A DNA stretch of 64,000 nt from Sphingomonas sp. MA1305 (GTDB lineage: Bacteria > Pseudomonadota > Alphaproteobacteria > Sphingomonadales > Sphingomonadaceae): contig NZ_RCVT01000005.1 in the NCBI RefSeq assembly GCF_016107325.1, forward strand, positions 154,704-218,703, given 5' to 3'. Under the pieces are notes generated by a model. That model did no database searches and was not told the origin of the DNA. It saw only the letters and a program-made list of their open reading frames with translations. Shown piece after piece: positions 14,383 through 23,252 of the stretch. The position numbers and the translations under genes are program-made. The number at the start of each line of letters is the position of its first letter. The first letter of the stretch is position 1.

Positions 14383-14646
14383 ATGGAACAGTCCAACCGT
14401 GAAATCGCCGTGGCGGTCGGCCTGATGCGGATGGCGCGGTCCCTGCTCGACAGGGAAGGCCAGACGCACGGCGCGGCGCGGCTGCAGCAGGCGATCGACA
14501 CGACCTTGGAGGAGCGACCGCTCGCGCCGGGCGAGGAAGTCGAGCCGGGCCAGGCGTGCCTGATCGCGGGTATCCCGCTCGGCGGGAGCCCGGACGGAGC
14601 ATCGATCACCTATCTCGATGCCACCGCGAAATCCCTGCGGCGCTGA
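14383..14646 (+). CDS. Small hypothetical protein, paralogue of the 4285-4641 product
   Basis: 87 aa, unknown function. Residues 9-52 (LMRMARSLLDREG ... ARLQQAID ... ERPLAPGEEVEPG) align with the C-terminal half of the 118-aa protein at 4285-4641. The remaining tail (CLIAGIPLGGSPDGASITYL) is unique. It is predicted soluble and mostly helical at the N terminus. The ATG has a strong GGAGGGAGG site and lies 24 nt after the last hairpin of RNA element B, so its expression is probably controlled by that leader. Confidence 0.65.
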   Translation: MEQSNREIAVAVGLMRMARSLLDREGQTHGAARLQQAIDTTLEERPLAPGEEVEPGQACLIAGIPLGGSPDGASITYLDATAKSLRR

Positions 14647-14671
14647 GGCGCGGGCGAAGGCATCGGATCCG

Positions 14672-15322
14672 CTAGGCAGCGTCCGCTGCGCTCCCCCGAT
14701 GGAGACCGCCTAGCACGAGCCCCTTCGCTAGGAGGAGACAGCGGTAGAAGGCGTCGACCGCTTCGATGTAATGGCCGTCCGACACCCGCGGCGGATCCTC
14801 CGGGCCGAGCACGAACCGCACGGTGCGGCTGTCCTCGTCGGTGGTGGCGATGCTCGTCCAGAGATGCCGTGCGCTCAGGTGAACGAAGGCGCTCGCGTCG
14901 CGGTAGACACCCTGGATCCACGGGAAGGTCTCGGCGAGCCGTTCGAGCAAGCGGTGATCGTTGAGACGGGCGCCCGTGTCGTCCTTCAGCCGGAAGACCT
15001 CGGCGCCGCCCATCACGGCTTCGGCATAGGCATGGGGGTCGGAGACGAAGCGGAGCGCCGCGACCCGGAGCGCGGTGTCGAGCTGCATGCGGATCATCGG
15101 CGCGGCGGCATGGAAGTTTCGCGCCCGGATCATCGCGGGAAAGCCTTCGGCGAGCGCGACCGAGCGCTTGGCGGCGGCCAGCAGCAGCATGTCGATCTGC
15201 GAGACGGCGCCGAACGCGGCGAGCGCCGCCTGGCCATCGCGGAGAAACTCGCGCTGCTCGCGCGCGATCGCCTCGAGCCGGTCGGCCAGCGAAGGGGAGG
15301 GGGGTGCCGGCCGATCGGACAT
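14672..15322 (-). CDS. Hypothetical protein co-transcribed with a CadR-like regulator
   Basis: 216 aa, not recognised. It is helical with no signal peptide or membrane span. Notable segments are IRMQLDTALRVAALRFVSDPHAYAEAV (about 91-117), which resembles HEPN-like or AbiV-like helical cores only in a general way, and FVHLSARHLW (about 151-160). It starts 3 nt after the stop of the MerR gene at 15326-15721, so it is translationally coupled to that regulator and likely metal-responsive. There is no basis for a specific activity. Confidence 0.65.
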   Translation of the reverse strand: MSDRPAPPSPSLADRLEAIAREQREFLRDGQAALAAFGAVSQIDMLLLAAAKRSVALAEGFPAMIRARNFHAAAPMIRMQLDTALRVAALRFVSDPHAYAEAVMGGAEVFRLKDDTGARLNDHRLLERLAETFPWIQGVYRDASAFVHLSARHLWTSIATTDEDSRTVRFVLGPEDPPRVSDGHYIEAVDAFYRCLLLAKGLVLGGLHRGSAADAA

Positions 15323-15325
15323 CGC

Positions 15326-15721
15326 TCAACCGGCTCGCGGCGCGAGCGCGTCGATGATCCGGCAATCCGCGATCGGCCCGCGAACGCAGCTGTCGAGGCG
15401 CCGTACCAGTTCGCCGCGCAGCGCCTTGAGGTCGGCGAGCTTGCGGTCGATCTCCGCCACCTGGCTCGTCGCCATCGCATCGACGTCCTCGCACGTCCCG
15501 TCGGGATCGTCGGCCAACCGGAGCAGTTCGCGCACCTGGTCGAGCGTGAAGCCGAGATCGCGCGCGCGCTTGACGAAGGAGAGCCGATCGAGATGCGCGC
15601 GCTCATAGACGCGGTAATTGCCGCCCGTGCGCGTCGGCGCGGTGATGAGGCCTTCCGCCTCGTAGAACCGGACGGTCTCGACCTTCAGCCCGGTCTGCTT
15701 CGCGATCTCACCGATTCTCAT
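15326..15721 (-). CDS. MerR-family metal sensor, CadR/PbrR type
   Basis: 131 aa. The N-terminal winged helix reads MRIGEIAKQTGLKVETVRFYEAEGL, the MerR signature. Cysteines at 77, 112 and 120 match the three metal-ligand positions of CadR/PbrR proteins (Cys77, Cys112, Cys119), which sense Cd or Pb with a thiolate site. The start at 15721 is 15 bp from the dyad operator at 15736-15756. The gene is divergent from the cation diffusion facilitator at 15787, its probable target. Cd, Pb or Zn as inducer is inferred. Confidence 0.9.
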   Translation of the reverse strand: MRIGEIAKQTGLKVETVRFYEAEGLITAPTRTGGNYRVYERAHLDRLSFVKRARDLGFTLDQVRELLRLADDPDGTCEDVDAMATSQVAEIDRKLADLKALRGELVRRLDSCVRGPIADCRIIDALAPRAG

Positions 15722-15732
15722 GCAATCACCGC

Positions 15733-15763
15733 TTGACCCTCTAGTGGGATGAGGGTTCATATA
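15733..15763 (+). promoter_or_regulatory. MerR-type promoter and operator for the divergent CDF gene
   Basis: A -35 hexamer TTGACC (15733-15738) and a -10-like CATATA (15758-15763) are separated by 19 bp, the over-long spacer typical of MerR-activated promoters. The dyad ACCCTC-N9-GAGGGT (15736-15756) lies between them and keeps the ACCCT/AGGGT arms and the central TAGTGG of ZntR/CadR/PbrR operators. It reads toward the CDF gene starting at 15787. Confidence 0.85.
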
Positions 15764-15786
15764 GGGGGTCCGACACGCGAATCGAG

Positions 15787-16443
15787 ATGGTGATGGCGGA
15801 CGATTGCTGCTCCAGGAAAGGCGATACGATCGCCGAACTTGGCCGAAAAGCCGACCAGCGGCGCGTGCTCATCGTCGTCATGGCGATCAATTTCGTCATG
15901 TTCGCCGTCGAGTTCGGCGGTGGCCTGTTCGCGCGCTCGTCCGCACTGATGGCCGATTCGGTCGACATGCTGGGCGACGCGGTCGTCTATGCCCTGAGCC
16001 TCTATGCGCTGAGCCGCGGCCCGCGATGGGAGGCCGGCGCGGCGATCGTGAAGGGCGGCATCATCCTCGCGTTCGGCGTGGCGGTCCTCGCCGAGATCGC
16101 CGACAAGCTGATCAACGGCGTCGCGCCGTCGTCGACGCTGATGCTCGCCTTCGGCAGCGCCGCGCTCGCGGCCAACCTGACCTGCCTCGCCTTGCTTTGG
16201 CGCTTCCGGTCGGCGAACGTGAACATGTCGAGCACCTTCGAATGCTCGCGCAACGATGTCGCGTCGAACGTCGGCGTCCTTGCCGCCGCCGGGCTGGTCG
16301 GCGTGACGGGCGCGGCGTGGCCCGACGTGGCGGTCGCCGCGATCATCGCTCTCATCTTCCTGCGCTCGGCATGGCGCGTGCTTGGCGAGGCTATCCCCGC
16401 CTGGCGGTCGGCGCGTCCATTACCGCCCGAGGTGCTGCGATAA
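15787..16443 (+). CDS. Short cation diffusion facilitator-like transporter
   Basis: 218 aa, shorter than typical CDF proteins (about 300 aa) because it ends soon after the sixth helix and lacks the cytoplasmic C-terminal domain. About six membrane helices are visible. The metal site positions read DSVDMLGD in the second helix and SRNDVASN in the fifth, so the usual first His is Ser/Asp. The N terminus has a DDCCSRKG motif that may capture soft metals. It is divergent from a CadR-like regulator and under a MerR-type promoter. Export of Cd, Zn or Pb is inferred. The second Met (15793) is an alternative start. Confidence 0.8.
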   Translation: MVMADDCCSRKGDTIAELGRKADQRRVLIVVMAINFVMFAVEFGGGLFARSSALMADSVDMLGDAVVYALSLYALSRGPRWEAGAAIVKGGIILAFGVAVLAEIADKLINGVAPSSTLMLAFGSAALAANLTCLALLWRFRSANVNMSSTFECSRNDVASNVGVLAAAGLVGVTGAAWPDVAVAAIIALIFLRSAWRVLGEAIPAWRSARPLPPEVLR

Positions 16444-16561
16444 TGTTCGCACGCGTGATGGTCATCGGAGACAATGTATCATCTCGCCGACAACTTGCCG
16501 CTGCGCGTGCGCATCTTGCCGTCGTCGGGACTATCGCGTGCGACATGCTACTGCTAGGGCC

Positions 16562-16918
16562 GTGTCCGTGCGGTTGCTGCTGAACATCCTTGCCTGCCTG
16601 ACGCTCGTCGTCGGCCTCGGGTCGACGGCGATGGCGCACGCGCTGGAGCGTCCGGACGTCAGCGTGTCCGCGCAGGCCCCGATCGCCGAGCAGTTCGCTG
16701 AGGGCCACAGCCCGGGCGATGCCGACCAGGTCCCCGCGGACGGGGACAAGGGCTACCCCCATCATCACGGCGGCTGCCACGGCGATCATGCCGCAGCTCC
16801 CATCAAGATCGCCTCGACGGCGTGGACGGCGGATCTCCGCGCGATCCCGTCGTCCACGGTCCGGGGCATGCTGCCGCGCGCGACCGCCGATCCGGCGCTG
16901 AGGCCACCGCAAGCCTGA
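16562..16918 (+). CDS. Small exported His-rich protein upstream of czcC
   Basis: 118 aa from a GTG start. The N terminus is a signal peptide (LLLNILACLTLVVGLGSTAMAHA). The mature part has a metal-binding-like run PHHHGGCHGDH at about residues 66-76. It is not a recognised family, but a small periplasmic His-rich protein before a CzcC/TolC gene is a recurrent arrangement, and a counterpart (39490-39876) sits near the second czcC. A role as a periplasmic metal buffer is inferred. The start is uncertain; an in-frame GTG at 16568 is possible. Confidence 0.55.
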   Translation: MSVRLLLNILACLTLVVGLGSTAMAHALERPDVSVSAQAPIAEQFAEGHSPGDADQVPADGDKGYPHHHGGCHGDHAAAPIKIASTAWTADLRAIPSSTVRGMLPRATADPALRPPQA

Positions 16919-16983
16919 CGACCCGCTGACCCCGCCGGCCCATGCCGCGCGGGGCGACCCCGGTTCGTCAGGAGTTGTCCATA

Positions 16984-18360
16984 ATGCATCGTATCATCGC
17001 GGCCGTGCTGGCCGCGGCGTCGCTGGCCGCTGGGGCCGCGGCGCAAACGGCGCCGCCGCCCGGGCTTCCGGCGGCGACGGCGCCGCAATCGCTCGACACG
17101 TTCTCTCTCGAGAGCGCGCTCAGGGCAGGCGGGGTCGGGTCGGCCGCGCTGCCTGCCGCCGACCGTGCTCCTGCCGGTGCGCCGAGCGGCAGTCTGCAGT
17201 CCGGCGTCAGCGGTCCGGTCGGTCTGCCCTCGGTGGCGGCGGCGACCGCCAGCGTCGATGCCGCGACCGCGGCGCGGCGGGTGGCGGGGCTGCGTCCCAA
17301 TCCGGAGCTGCAGGCGCAGGTCGAGAACATCGCCGGCACCGGGGTCTACAAGGGGCTGAGAAGCTCCGAGACGACGGTCGGGGTCGCGCTCCCGCTCGAG
17401 CTGGGCGGCAAGCGGCCGGCGCGGGTCGCGCTCGCGAATGCCCGACTGACGCGCGCGCAGATCCAGACCGAGATCGCGCGCGCCGACCTGCGCCTGCGGA
17501 TCACGCAGCTCTATGTCGAGGCAGCCGCCGCCGAGCGGCGGTCGGAGGTGCTCGGCGAGCAGGCCGCGATCGCCGGAAACGCGTTCCGGATCGCCAGTGA
17601 CCGGGTCCAGGTCGGCGACGTCGGCCCGATCGAGCAGCAGCGCGCCGAGGTATTGCGCATCAACGCGCAGATCGCCGCCGAGAGCGCGACCCGCCAGGCC
17701 GCGGCGGCGCGTGCCAACCTTTCCACGTTACTCGGTGCGCCGGTGACCGGGCCGCTCGATCGCGCCTGGTTCGATCGAATCGACGGCTATGGCCCGCCGC
17801 GCCCGGTCGAGGTCGAGGGGACGCTGACGCTCGCCGCCGCGCAGGCCGACGTGCGGACGGCCGACGCGCAGGTGCGCGTGGCGCGCTCGCTGCGCGTGCC
17901 GGATCTGACCGTCAGCACCTTCGCCCGGCGGCTGCAGGCCACCAACGACACTGCCGCGGTGGTCGGCATCTCGATCCCGCTGCCGGTGTTCAACAACGGC
18001 AGCGCGTTCGTCGCGCAGTCGCGCTCCGAGCAGACGGTCGCGGTCGCGCAGCGCAATCTGGCGGTGATCGATACCCGTCAGGCGATCGCCAGCGCCCAGA
18101 CCGAGGTCGCGAACGCCGCGGCGACGGCCCGCGCGGCCGGTGGTCCCGGGCTCGCCGCCGCGCAGGAGGCGGCGCGCATCGCCCGCATCGGCTGGGCGCA
18201 GGGCAAGTTCGACCAGATCGCGCTGCTCGATGCCGAGCGCACGCTCTCACAGACCCGTCAGTCCTACGTCGATGCGCTCGCCGCGTACCACGACGCGCAG
18301 GCACGGCTCGACCGGCTGACGACGCCGGCTCCCACGAATTTCGGAGACACCCCGCAATGA
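16984..18360 (+). CDS. czcC: CzcC-like outer-membrane factor (TolC family)
   Basis: 458 aa with a signal peptide (MHRIIAAVLAAASLAAGAAAQ). Two TolC-type helical repeats are visible: PNPELQAQVENIAGTG...LELGGKRPARVALANARL in the first and VRTADAQVRVARSLRVPDLTVS...ISIPLPVFNNG in the second, the signatures of metal RND outer-membrane factors. The start at 16984 has AGGAG upstream. Its stop overlaps the start of the CzcB gene by ATGA, so it is the first gene of a czcCBA operon. It forms the outer-membrane channel of the efflux complex. Confidence 0.88.
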   Translation: MHRIIAAVLAAASLAAGAAAQTAPPPGLPAATAPQSLDTFSLESALRAGGVGSAALPAADRAPAGAPSGSLQSGVSGPVGLPSVAAATASVDAATAARRVAGLRPNPELQAQVENIAGTGVYKGLRSSETTVGVALPLELGGKRPARVALANARLTRAQIQTEIARADLRLRITQLYVEAAAAERRSEVLGEQAAIAGNAFRIASDRVQVGDVGPIEQQRAEVLRINAQIAAESATRQAAAARANLSTLLGAPVTGPLDRAWFDRIDGYGPPRPVEVEGTLTLAAAQADVRTADAQVRVARSLRVPDLTVSTFARRLQATNDTAAVVGISIPLPVFNNGSAFVAQSRSEQTVAVAQRNLAVIDTRQAIASAQTEVANAAATARAAGGPGLAAAQEAARIARIGWAQGKFDQIALLDAERTLSQTRQSYVDALAAYHDAQARLDRLTTPAPTNFGDTPQ

Positions 18361-19535
18361 TCGATGTTGCACGCCAGAACCCGCGCCTGCTCGGCGGCGC
18401 GGCCGCGATTGCCCTCGTTGCCGCCATCGGCGGCTTCTCCGTCGCCAAGTGCAGCGGCGACAGCCCCGCGACGACCGAGACTGCGGCCGGCAACGCCGCA
18501 GCGCCCGCGCCGCAGGAGAAGGCGCCCGATACGGTCGCGATGACGGCGCAGGCGATCGAGCAGGCCGGGATCGCCACCGATGTCGTGCGCGCCGGCGGCC
18601 TGGGCGCGGAAATCGTCGCCCAGGCGACGGTCAATGCCGCGCCGTCGGGCGAGGCGATCGTCACCGCGCGCGCCGCGGGCGCGGTCACGCGGCTGATGAA
18701 GCGACTGGGCGATCCGGTGCGCGCGGGCGAGACGCTCGCCGTCGTCGAGAGCCGCGACGCCGCGCAGATCGCCGCCGAGCGCACCGCGGCGGTGGCCAAG
18801 TCGGTGCTGGCGCAAAAGGCGCTCGCGCGCGAAAGCTATCTCTACCGCCAGAAGGTGTCGGCGCGGGTCGAGCTCGAGCAGGCCCAGGCGGAAGCCGCGT
18901 CAGCCGCCGCCGAGGCGCGCCGTGCGAGCGTCGCCGCCGGTGCCGCCAAGGTCACCGCCGACGGCCGCGGCGTGATCGTGTCAAGTCCGATTTCGGGTCG
19001 GGTGACCGCCGAGGCTGCGTCACTCGGCGCCTTCGTCCAGCCCGAGACCGAGCTGTTCCGCGTCGCCGACCCGACCAAGATCCAGATCGAGGCCGCGGTG
19101 GGCGCGACGGACGCGCAGCGGCTGGCGCCGGGCGATCGCGCGATCGTCGAGCTGCCCGACGGCAAGGCGCTCGAGGGGAGGGTGCGGGCGGTGACGCCGG
19201 GTCTCGCCACCGAGACCCGGTCCGCGACCGCGGTGCTCGACGTGCCGGGCGCGTTGCAGCCCGGCCTGCCCGTCCGCGTCCGGCTGTTGCCGAGCCGCGG
19301 CGCCGTCTCCAGCGCGATCGTCGTTCCCGAGGACGCGGTCCAGTCGCTCGAGGGCCGCGACGTGGTGTTCGTGCGCACCGCGGCCGGCTTCCGCGCCCAG
19401 ACCGTATCGATCGGCGAGCGCAGCAACGGCCGCGTGGAGATTGTGAAGGGGCTGGCGAACGATCAGCGGATCGCCACCAAGAACGCCTTCCTCCTGAAAG
19501 CCGAGCTCGGGAAGGGCGCGGGGGAGGAGGAGTGA
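18357..19535 (+). CDS. czcB: CzcB-like periplasmic adaptor (HlyD/RND MFP)
   Basis: 392 aa. It has an N-terminal membrane anchor/signal region (LGGAAAIALVAAIGGFSVAKC), then lipoyl-like halves (ARAAGAVTRLMKRLGDPVRAGETLAVVESRDAAQI and SPISGRVTAEAASLGAFVQPETELFRVADP), a beta-barrel (LAPGDRAIVELPDGK) and a membrane-proximal domain (VVPEDAVQSLEGRDVVFVRT). These are the standard adaptor domains of HME-RND systems. It overlaps czcC and the small lipoprotein gene by 4 nt each. Confidence 0.9.
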   Translation: MIDVARQNPRLLGGAAAIALVAAIGGFSVAKCSGDSPATTETAAGNAAAPAPQEKAPDTVAMTAQAIEQAGIATDVVRAGGLGAEIVAQATVNAAPSGEAIVTARAAGAVTRLMKRLGDPVRAGETLAVVESRDAAQIAAERTAAVAKSVLAQKALARESYLYRQKVSARVELEQAQAEAASAAAEARRASVAAGAAKVTADGRGVIVSSPISGRVTAEAASLGAFVQPETELFRVADPTKIQIEAAVGATDAQRLAPGDRAIVELPDGKALEGRVRAVTPGLATETRSATAVLDVPGALQPGLPVRVRLLPSRGAVSSAIVVPEDAVQSLEGRDVVFVRTAAGFRAQTVSIGERSNGRVEIVKGLANDQRIATKNAFLLKAELGKGAGEEE

Positions 19536-19954
19536 CCGCCGTCGCCGCCCGGCCGCTCCTCGCCATGGTGCCCGTCCTAGGGCTGTTGCAGGGCTGTCTG
19601 CCGGGAGAGCCGGTGAGGCTGCCGGTCACCCGCGCGTCGGGCCGCGATCTCACGATCTGGACCGTCGCCACGCGACGGGTCGAGGAGGGATTGCTCGTCC
19701 ACGGCGTCGTCCGCGGCGCGCCGCTGGCGCTCGGCCCGATCCACGGCCACCTTCATGTCGTCGCGACGCCGCGTGACGGCGGCGCGCCGATCGTGGTGGA
19801 CACGAACTGGGGCAGCATGTCGGGAGGGAAGTCCCGGCTCGCCGACTTCTACGCCACCGTCCCGGTCGCTGACACCCGCACGCTCGCCGCCGTCTCCGTC
19901 GCCTACGTCGCGACGAGCGACGCGGCGACGCCCAATCTGGATATCAAGCAATGA
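19532..19954 (+). CDS. Small predicted lipoprotein between czcB and czcA
   Basis: 140 aa from a GTG start overlapping the czcB stop (GTGA). The lipobox LLQGC ends the signal peptide, so the product is probably a periplasmic lipoprotein. The mature part is a beta-rich stretch (IWTVATRRVEEGLLVHGVVRG, HGHLHVVATPRDG), not a family I recognise. Its stop overlaps the czcA start. Tight coupling on both sides implies a role in the same efflux complex. The second metal cluster lacks a copy. Confidence 0.7.
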   Translation: MTAVAARPLLAMVPVLGLLQGCLPGEPVRLPVTRASGRDLTIWTVATRRVEEGLLVHGVVRGAPLALGPIHGHLHVVATPRDGGAPIVVDTNWGSMSGGKSRLADFYATVPVADTRTLAAVSVAYVATSDAATPNLDIKQ

Positions 19955-22900
19955 TCGCCAATCTCATGGCGCTCTCCGTCCGCGCACGCTGGGCGGTGCT
20001 CGCGCTGTTTCTCGTCGTCGCCGGCGTCGGCGTCTGGCAGCTCACCAAGCTGCCGATCGACGCCGTCCCCGACATCACCAACAAGCAGGTCCAGATCAAC
20101 ACGATCGATCCGCGGCTGTCGCCGGTCGAGATCGAGAAGCTGGTCACCTATCCGGTCGAAATCTCGCTGGCCGGCATTCCGGGCCTCGAGACGACGCGCT
20201 CGATCTCGCGCAACGGCTTCAGCCAAGTCACGGCGATCTTCACCGACAAGACGGACCTCTATTTCGCCCGCCAGCAGGTCGGCGAGCGGCTGCGCCAGGC
20301 GACCGATCGCCTCCCCGACGGGGTGCAACCGCAGATCGGACCGGTGACCACCGGTCTCGGCGAGATCCTCATGTACACGGTCGGCTACGCCAACCCGGAC
20401 GGCAAGGGCGCCCGCAAGGTCGCGGGCCAGCCCGGCTGGCAGCCCGACGGCAGCTATCTCACCCCCGAGGGTGAGCGGCTCACCGATCCGGTCGCCAAGG
20501 CCGGCTACCTGCGCACGGTCCAGGACTGGATCGTCAGCCCGCAGCTGCGCGCGGTGCAGGGCGTCGCCGGCGTCGACTCGATCGGCGGCTTCGCGAAGAC
20601 GTTCGTCGTCGAACCCGATCCGGTGAAGCTCTCCAGCTTCGGCATTTCCTATGCCGAGCTCGGGCAGGCGCTCGAGAACGCCAACCTCGCGGTCGGCGCG
20701 AACTATTACAACCGGGGCGGCGAGGCCTATCTGGTCCGCGTCGACTCCCGCGTGCGGACGGTCGACCAGATCCAGAACGCCGTCGCCGCGACCCGCGGCG
20801 GCGTGCCGATCACGATCGGACAGATCGCCAACGTGAAGATCGGCGGCGACCTGCGCACCGGTGCGGGAAGCCTGAACGGCCAGGAGGCCGTCATCGGCAC
20901 CGTGCTGATGCTGATCGGCGAGAACAGCCGCATCGTTGCCGAAGACGCATCGAAGCGGCTCGACCAGATCGCCAAGTCGCTGCCGCCCGGCGTCCAGGTC
21001 AAGGTCGTGCTCGATCGCGCCAAGCTGGTGAGCGCGACCGTGGGCACGGTGGAGCGCAACCTGACCGAAGGCGCGATCCTCGTCGCCGTCTCGCTCTTCC
21101 TCCTGCTCGGCAACTGGCGGGCGGCACTGATCGCGGTGCTCGTGATCCCCTTCTCGTTCCTGATGATGGCGATGGGGATGAATGTCTTCGGTGTGCCCGG
21201 CAATCTGATGAGCCTCGGCGCGCTCGACTTCGGCCTGATCGTCGACGGCGCGGTGATCATCATCGAGAACTGCCTGGCACGCCTCGCCCATCGGCAGGAG
21301 CATGAGGGCAGGCTGCTCAGCCTGCGCGAACGGCTCGAGGAGACGATGCGGGCGGCGCAGGAGATGATCAAGCCGACCGTCTTCGGTCAGGCGATCATCC
21401 TGCTCGCCTTCGCGCCGCTGCTCATGTTCACCGGCGTCGAGGGCAAGACGTTCTCGCCGATGGCGATCACCATCATGCTCGCCCTCGTGGCGGCGTTCGT
21501 GCTGGCGATCACGCTGGTCCCGGCGCTCGTCGCGATCCTAATCCGCGGCAAGGTCGCGGAGAAGGACGTGTGGCTCATCCGCAAGTCGAAGGAGCGGTAT
21601 CTGCCGCTGCTCGACAAGGCGATCGCGAAGCCATGGCCGTTCATCCTCGGCGGCCTCGCCTTCTTCCTCGCGGCGATCCCGGCGTTCGGCCTGCTCGGCT
21701 CGGAATTCATCCCGCAGCTCGACGAGAAGAACCTGGCGCTCGCATCGACGCGCGTGCCGTCGGTGAGCCTCGAGCAGTCGCTGGCGATGCAGCGCGAGGT
21801 CGAGGCGGCGGTGAAGCAGTTGCCCGAGGTCGAGACGATGTTCTCGAAGACCGGCACCGCCGAGGTCGCGACCGATCCGATGCCGCCCAACGTCTCCGAC
21901 GGTTTTGTCATTCTGAAGCCGCAGGAGGAGTGGCCCGACGGCGTCAAGACCAAGGCCGACGCCATCGCCCGGATCGAGAAGGCGGCGGGCGGACAGCTCG
22001 GCAACCTCTACGAGGTCAGCCAGCCGATCCAGCTGCGCTTCAACGAGCTGATCGCGGGTGTCCGCGGCGACGTCGCGATCAAGCTCTACGGCGACGATCT
22101 CGATCTCATGTCACGGACCGCCAACGAGATGGTGCGGGTGCTGCAGGGCATCCCGGGCGCGGCGAGCGTCAAGGCCGACCAGGTCGGCGGCGCACCAACG
22201 CTCGACATCAAGCTCGATCGCGCCGCGATCGCGCGGCTCGGCCTCACCGTCCGCGACGTCTCGGACACGATCGCGGCGGCGCTCGGCGGTCGCGAATCCG
22301 GGCTCGTCTACGAAGGCGATCGCCGCTTCGACGTCACCGTGCGGGTGCCGGAGGCGACCCGGGCGAACCTCGACGACATCCGCTCGCTGCCGGTGCTCTT
22401 GCCGGCGGTCGAGGGGAGGCCGCGGTCGCAGGTGCCGCTCGCCCAGGTCGCGCAGATCCGGCTGACGGAAGGCCTGAACCAGGTCAGCCGCGAGAACGGC
22501 AAGCGCCGCGTCGTCGTCCAGGTCAACCTCGCCGGTCGGGACGCCGGGTCGTTCGTCCAGGAGGCGCAGGCCAAGATCGGCCAGCTGAAGCTGCCGGCGG
22601 GCTATTACCTCGAATGGGGCGGGCAGTTCGAAAGCCTCGCCGCGGCGACGTCGCGTCTGTCGATCGTGGTGCCGCTTTGCTTCCTCGCGATCTTCGGGCT
22701 GCTCTATCTGGCGCTCGGCGGGTTCGGGCGAGCGGCGGCGGTGTTCCTGGCGGTGCCGCTCGGCCTTGCCGGCGGCGTCTTCACGCTGGCGCTCACCGGC
22801 ATCAACTTCTCGGTATCGGCGGCGGTGGGGTTCATCTGCCTCGCGGGCGTCGCGGTGCTCAACGGGCTGGTCGTGATGACCGAGATCCGGCGGCGCAGCG

Positions 22901-23199
22901 AGGACGGGCTGCCGCTCGCCGAAGCGATCCGCGAGGGCATGCGCGAGAAGATGCGCGCGGTCGTGATGACCGGGTTCGTGCCGGCGATCGGCTTCGTGCC
23001 GATGGCGCTCGCGCACGGCACCGGCGCCGAGGTGCAGAAGCCGCTCGCAACGACCGTCATCGGCGGCCTGATCGCGGCGACGATCCTGACGCTCCTGGTG
23101 CTCCCGGCGATCGCGACCGTGGTCCTCGGCCGCTTCGGCGGCGCACAGGCCCGCGACGAGCGGCGGGACGGCGATGTGCCGGCGGAGGCCGGTGCATGA
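19951..23199 (+). CDS. czcA: CzcA-like heavy-metal RND pump (HME family)
   Basis: 1082 aa, full length. There are twelve membrane helices with two large periplasmic loops. LPIDAVPDITNKQVQINT near the N terminus is the HME-RND signature, and DFGLIVDGAVIIIEN starting at residue 426 carries the proton-relay aspartates in the DFG-x-x-x-DGA-x-x-x-x-EN pattern of Czc/Cnr pumps. The gene extends the czcC-czcB-lipoprotein chain with a 4-nt overlap. It exports divalent cations (Co, Zn, Cd or Ni) by proton antiport; the exact metal cannot be read from sequence. Confidence 0.93.
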   Translation: MIANLMALSVRARWAVLALFLVVAGVGVWQLTKLPIDAVPDITNKQVQINTIDPRLSPVEIEKLVTYPVEISLAGIPGLETTRSISRNGFSQVTAIFTDKTDLYFARQQVGERLRQATDRLPDGVQPQIGPVTTGLGEILMYTVGYANPDGKGARKVAGQPGWQPDGSYLTPEGERLTDPVAKAGYLRTVQDWIVSPQLRAVQGVAGVDSIGGFAKTFVVEPDPVKLSSFGISYAELGQALENANLAVGANYYNRGGEAYLVRVDSRVRTVDQIQNAVAATRGGVPITIGQIANVKIGGDLRTGAGSLNGQEAVIGTVLMLIGENSRIVAEDASKRLDQIAKSLPPGVQVKVVLDRAKLVSATVGTVERNLTEGAILVAVSLFLLLGNWRAALIAVLVIPFSFLMMAMGMNVFGVPGNLMSLGALDFGLIVDGAVIIIENCLARLAHRQEHEGRLLSLRERLEETMRAAQEMIKPTVFGQAIILLAFAPLLMFTGVEGKTFSPMAITIMLALVAAFVLAITLVPALVAILIRGKVAEKDVWLIRKSKERYLPLLDKAIAKPWPFILGGLAFFLAAIPAFGLLGSEFIPQLDEKNLALASTRVPSVSLEQSLAMQREVEAAVKQLPEVETMFSKTGTAEVATDPMPPNVSDGFVILKPQEEWPDGVKTKADAIARIEKAAGGQLGNLYEVSQPIQLRFNELIAGVRGDVAIKLYGDDLDLMSRTANEMVRVLQGIPGAASVKADQVGGAPTLDIKLDRAAIARLGLTVRDVSDTIAAALGGRESGLVYEGDRRFDVTVRVPEATRANLDDIRSLPVLLPAVEGRPRSQVPLAQVAQIRLTEGLNQVSRENGKRRVVVQVNLAGRDAGSFVQEAQAKIGQLKLPAGYYLEWGGQFESLAAATSRLSIVVPLCFLAIFGLLYLALGGFGRAAAVFLAVPLGLAGGVFTLALTGINFSVSAAVGFICLAGVAVLNGLVVMTEIRRRSEDGLPLAEAIREGMREKMRAVVMTGFVPAIGFVPMALAHGTGAEVQKPLATTVIGGLIAATILTLLVLPAIATVVLGRFGGAQARDERRDGDVPAEAGA

Positions 23200-23252
23200 C
23201 CGCCTGCTGCCTCGTCGCCGACGCTGCGCGAACCCCATTCCCGGACGGCCCG

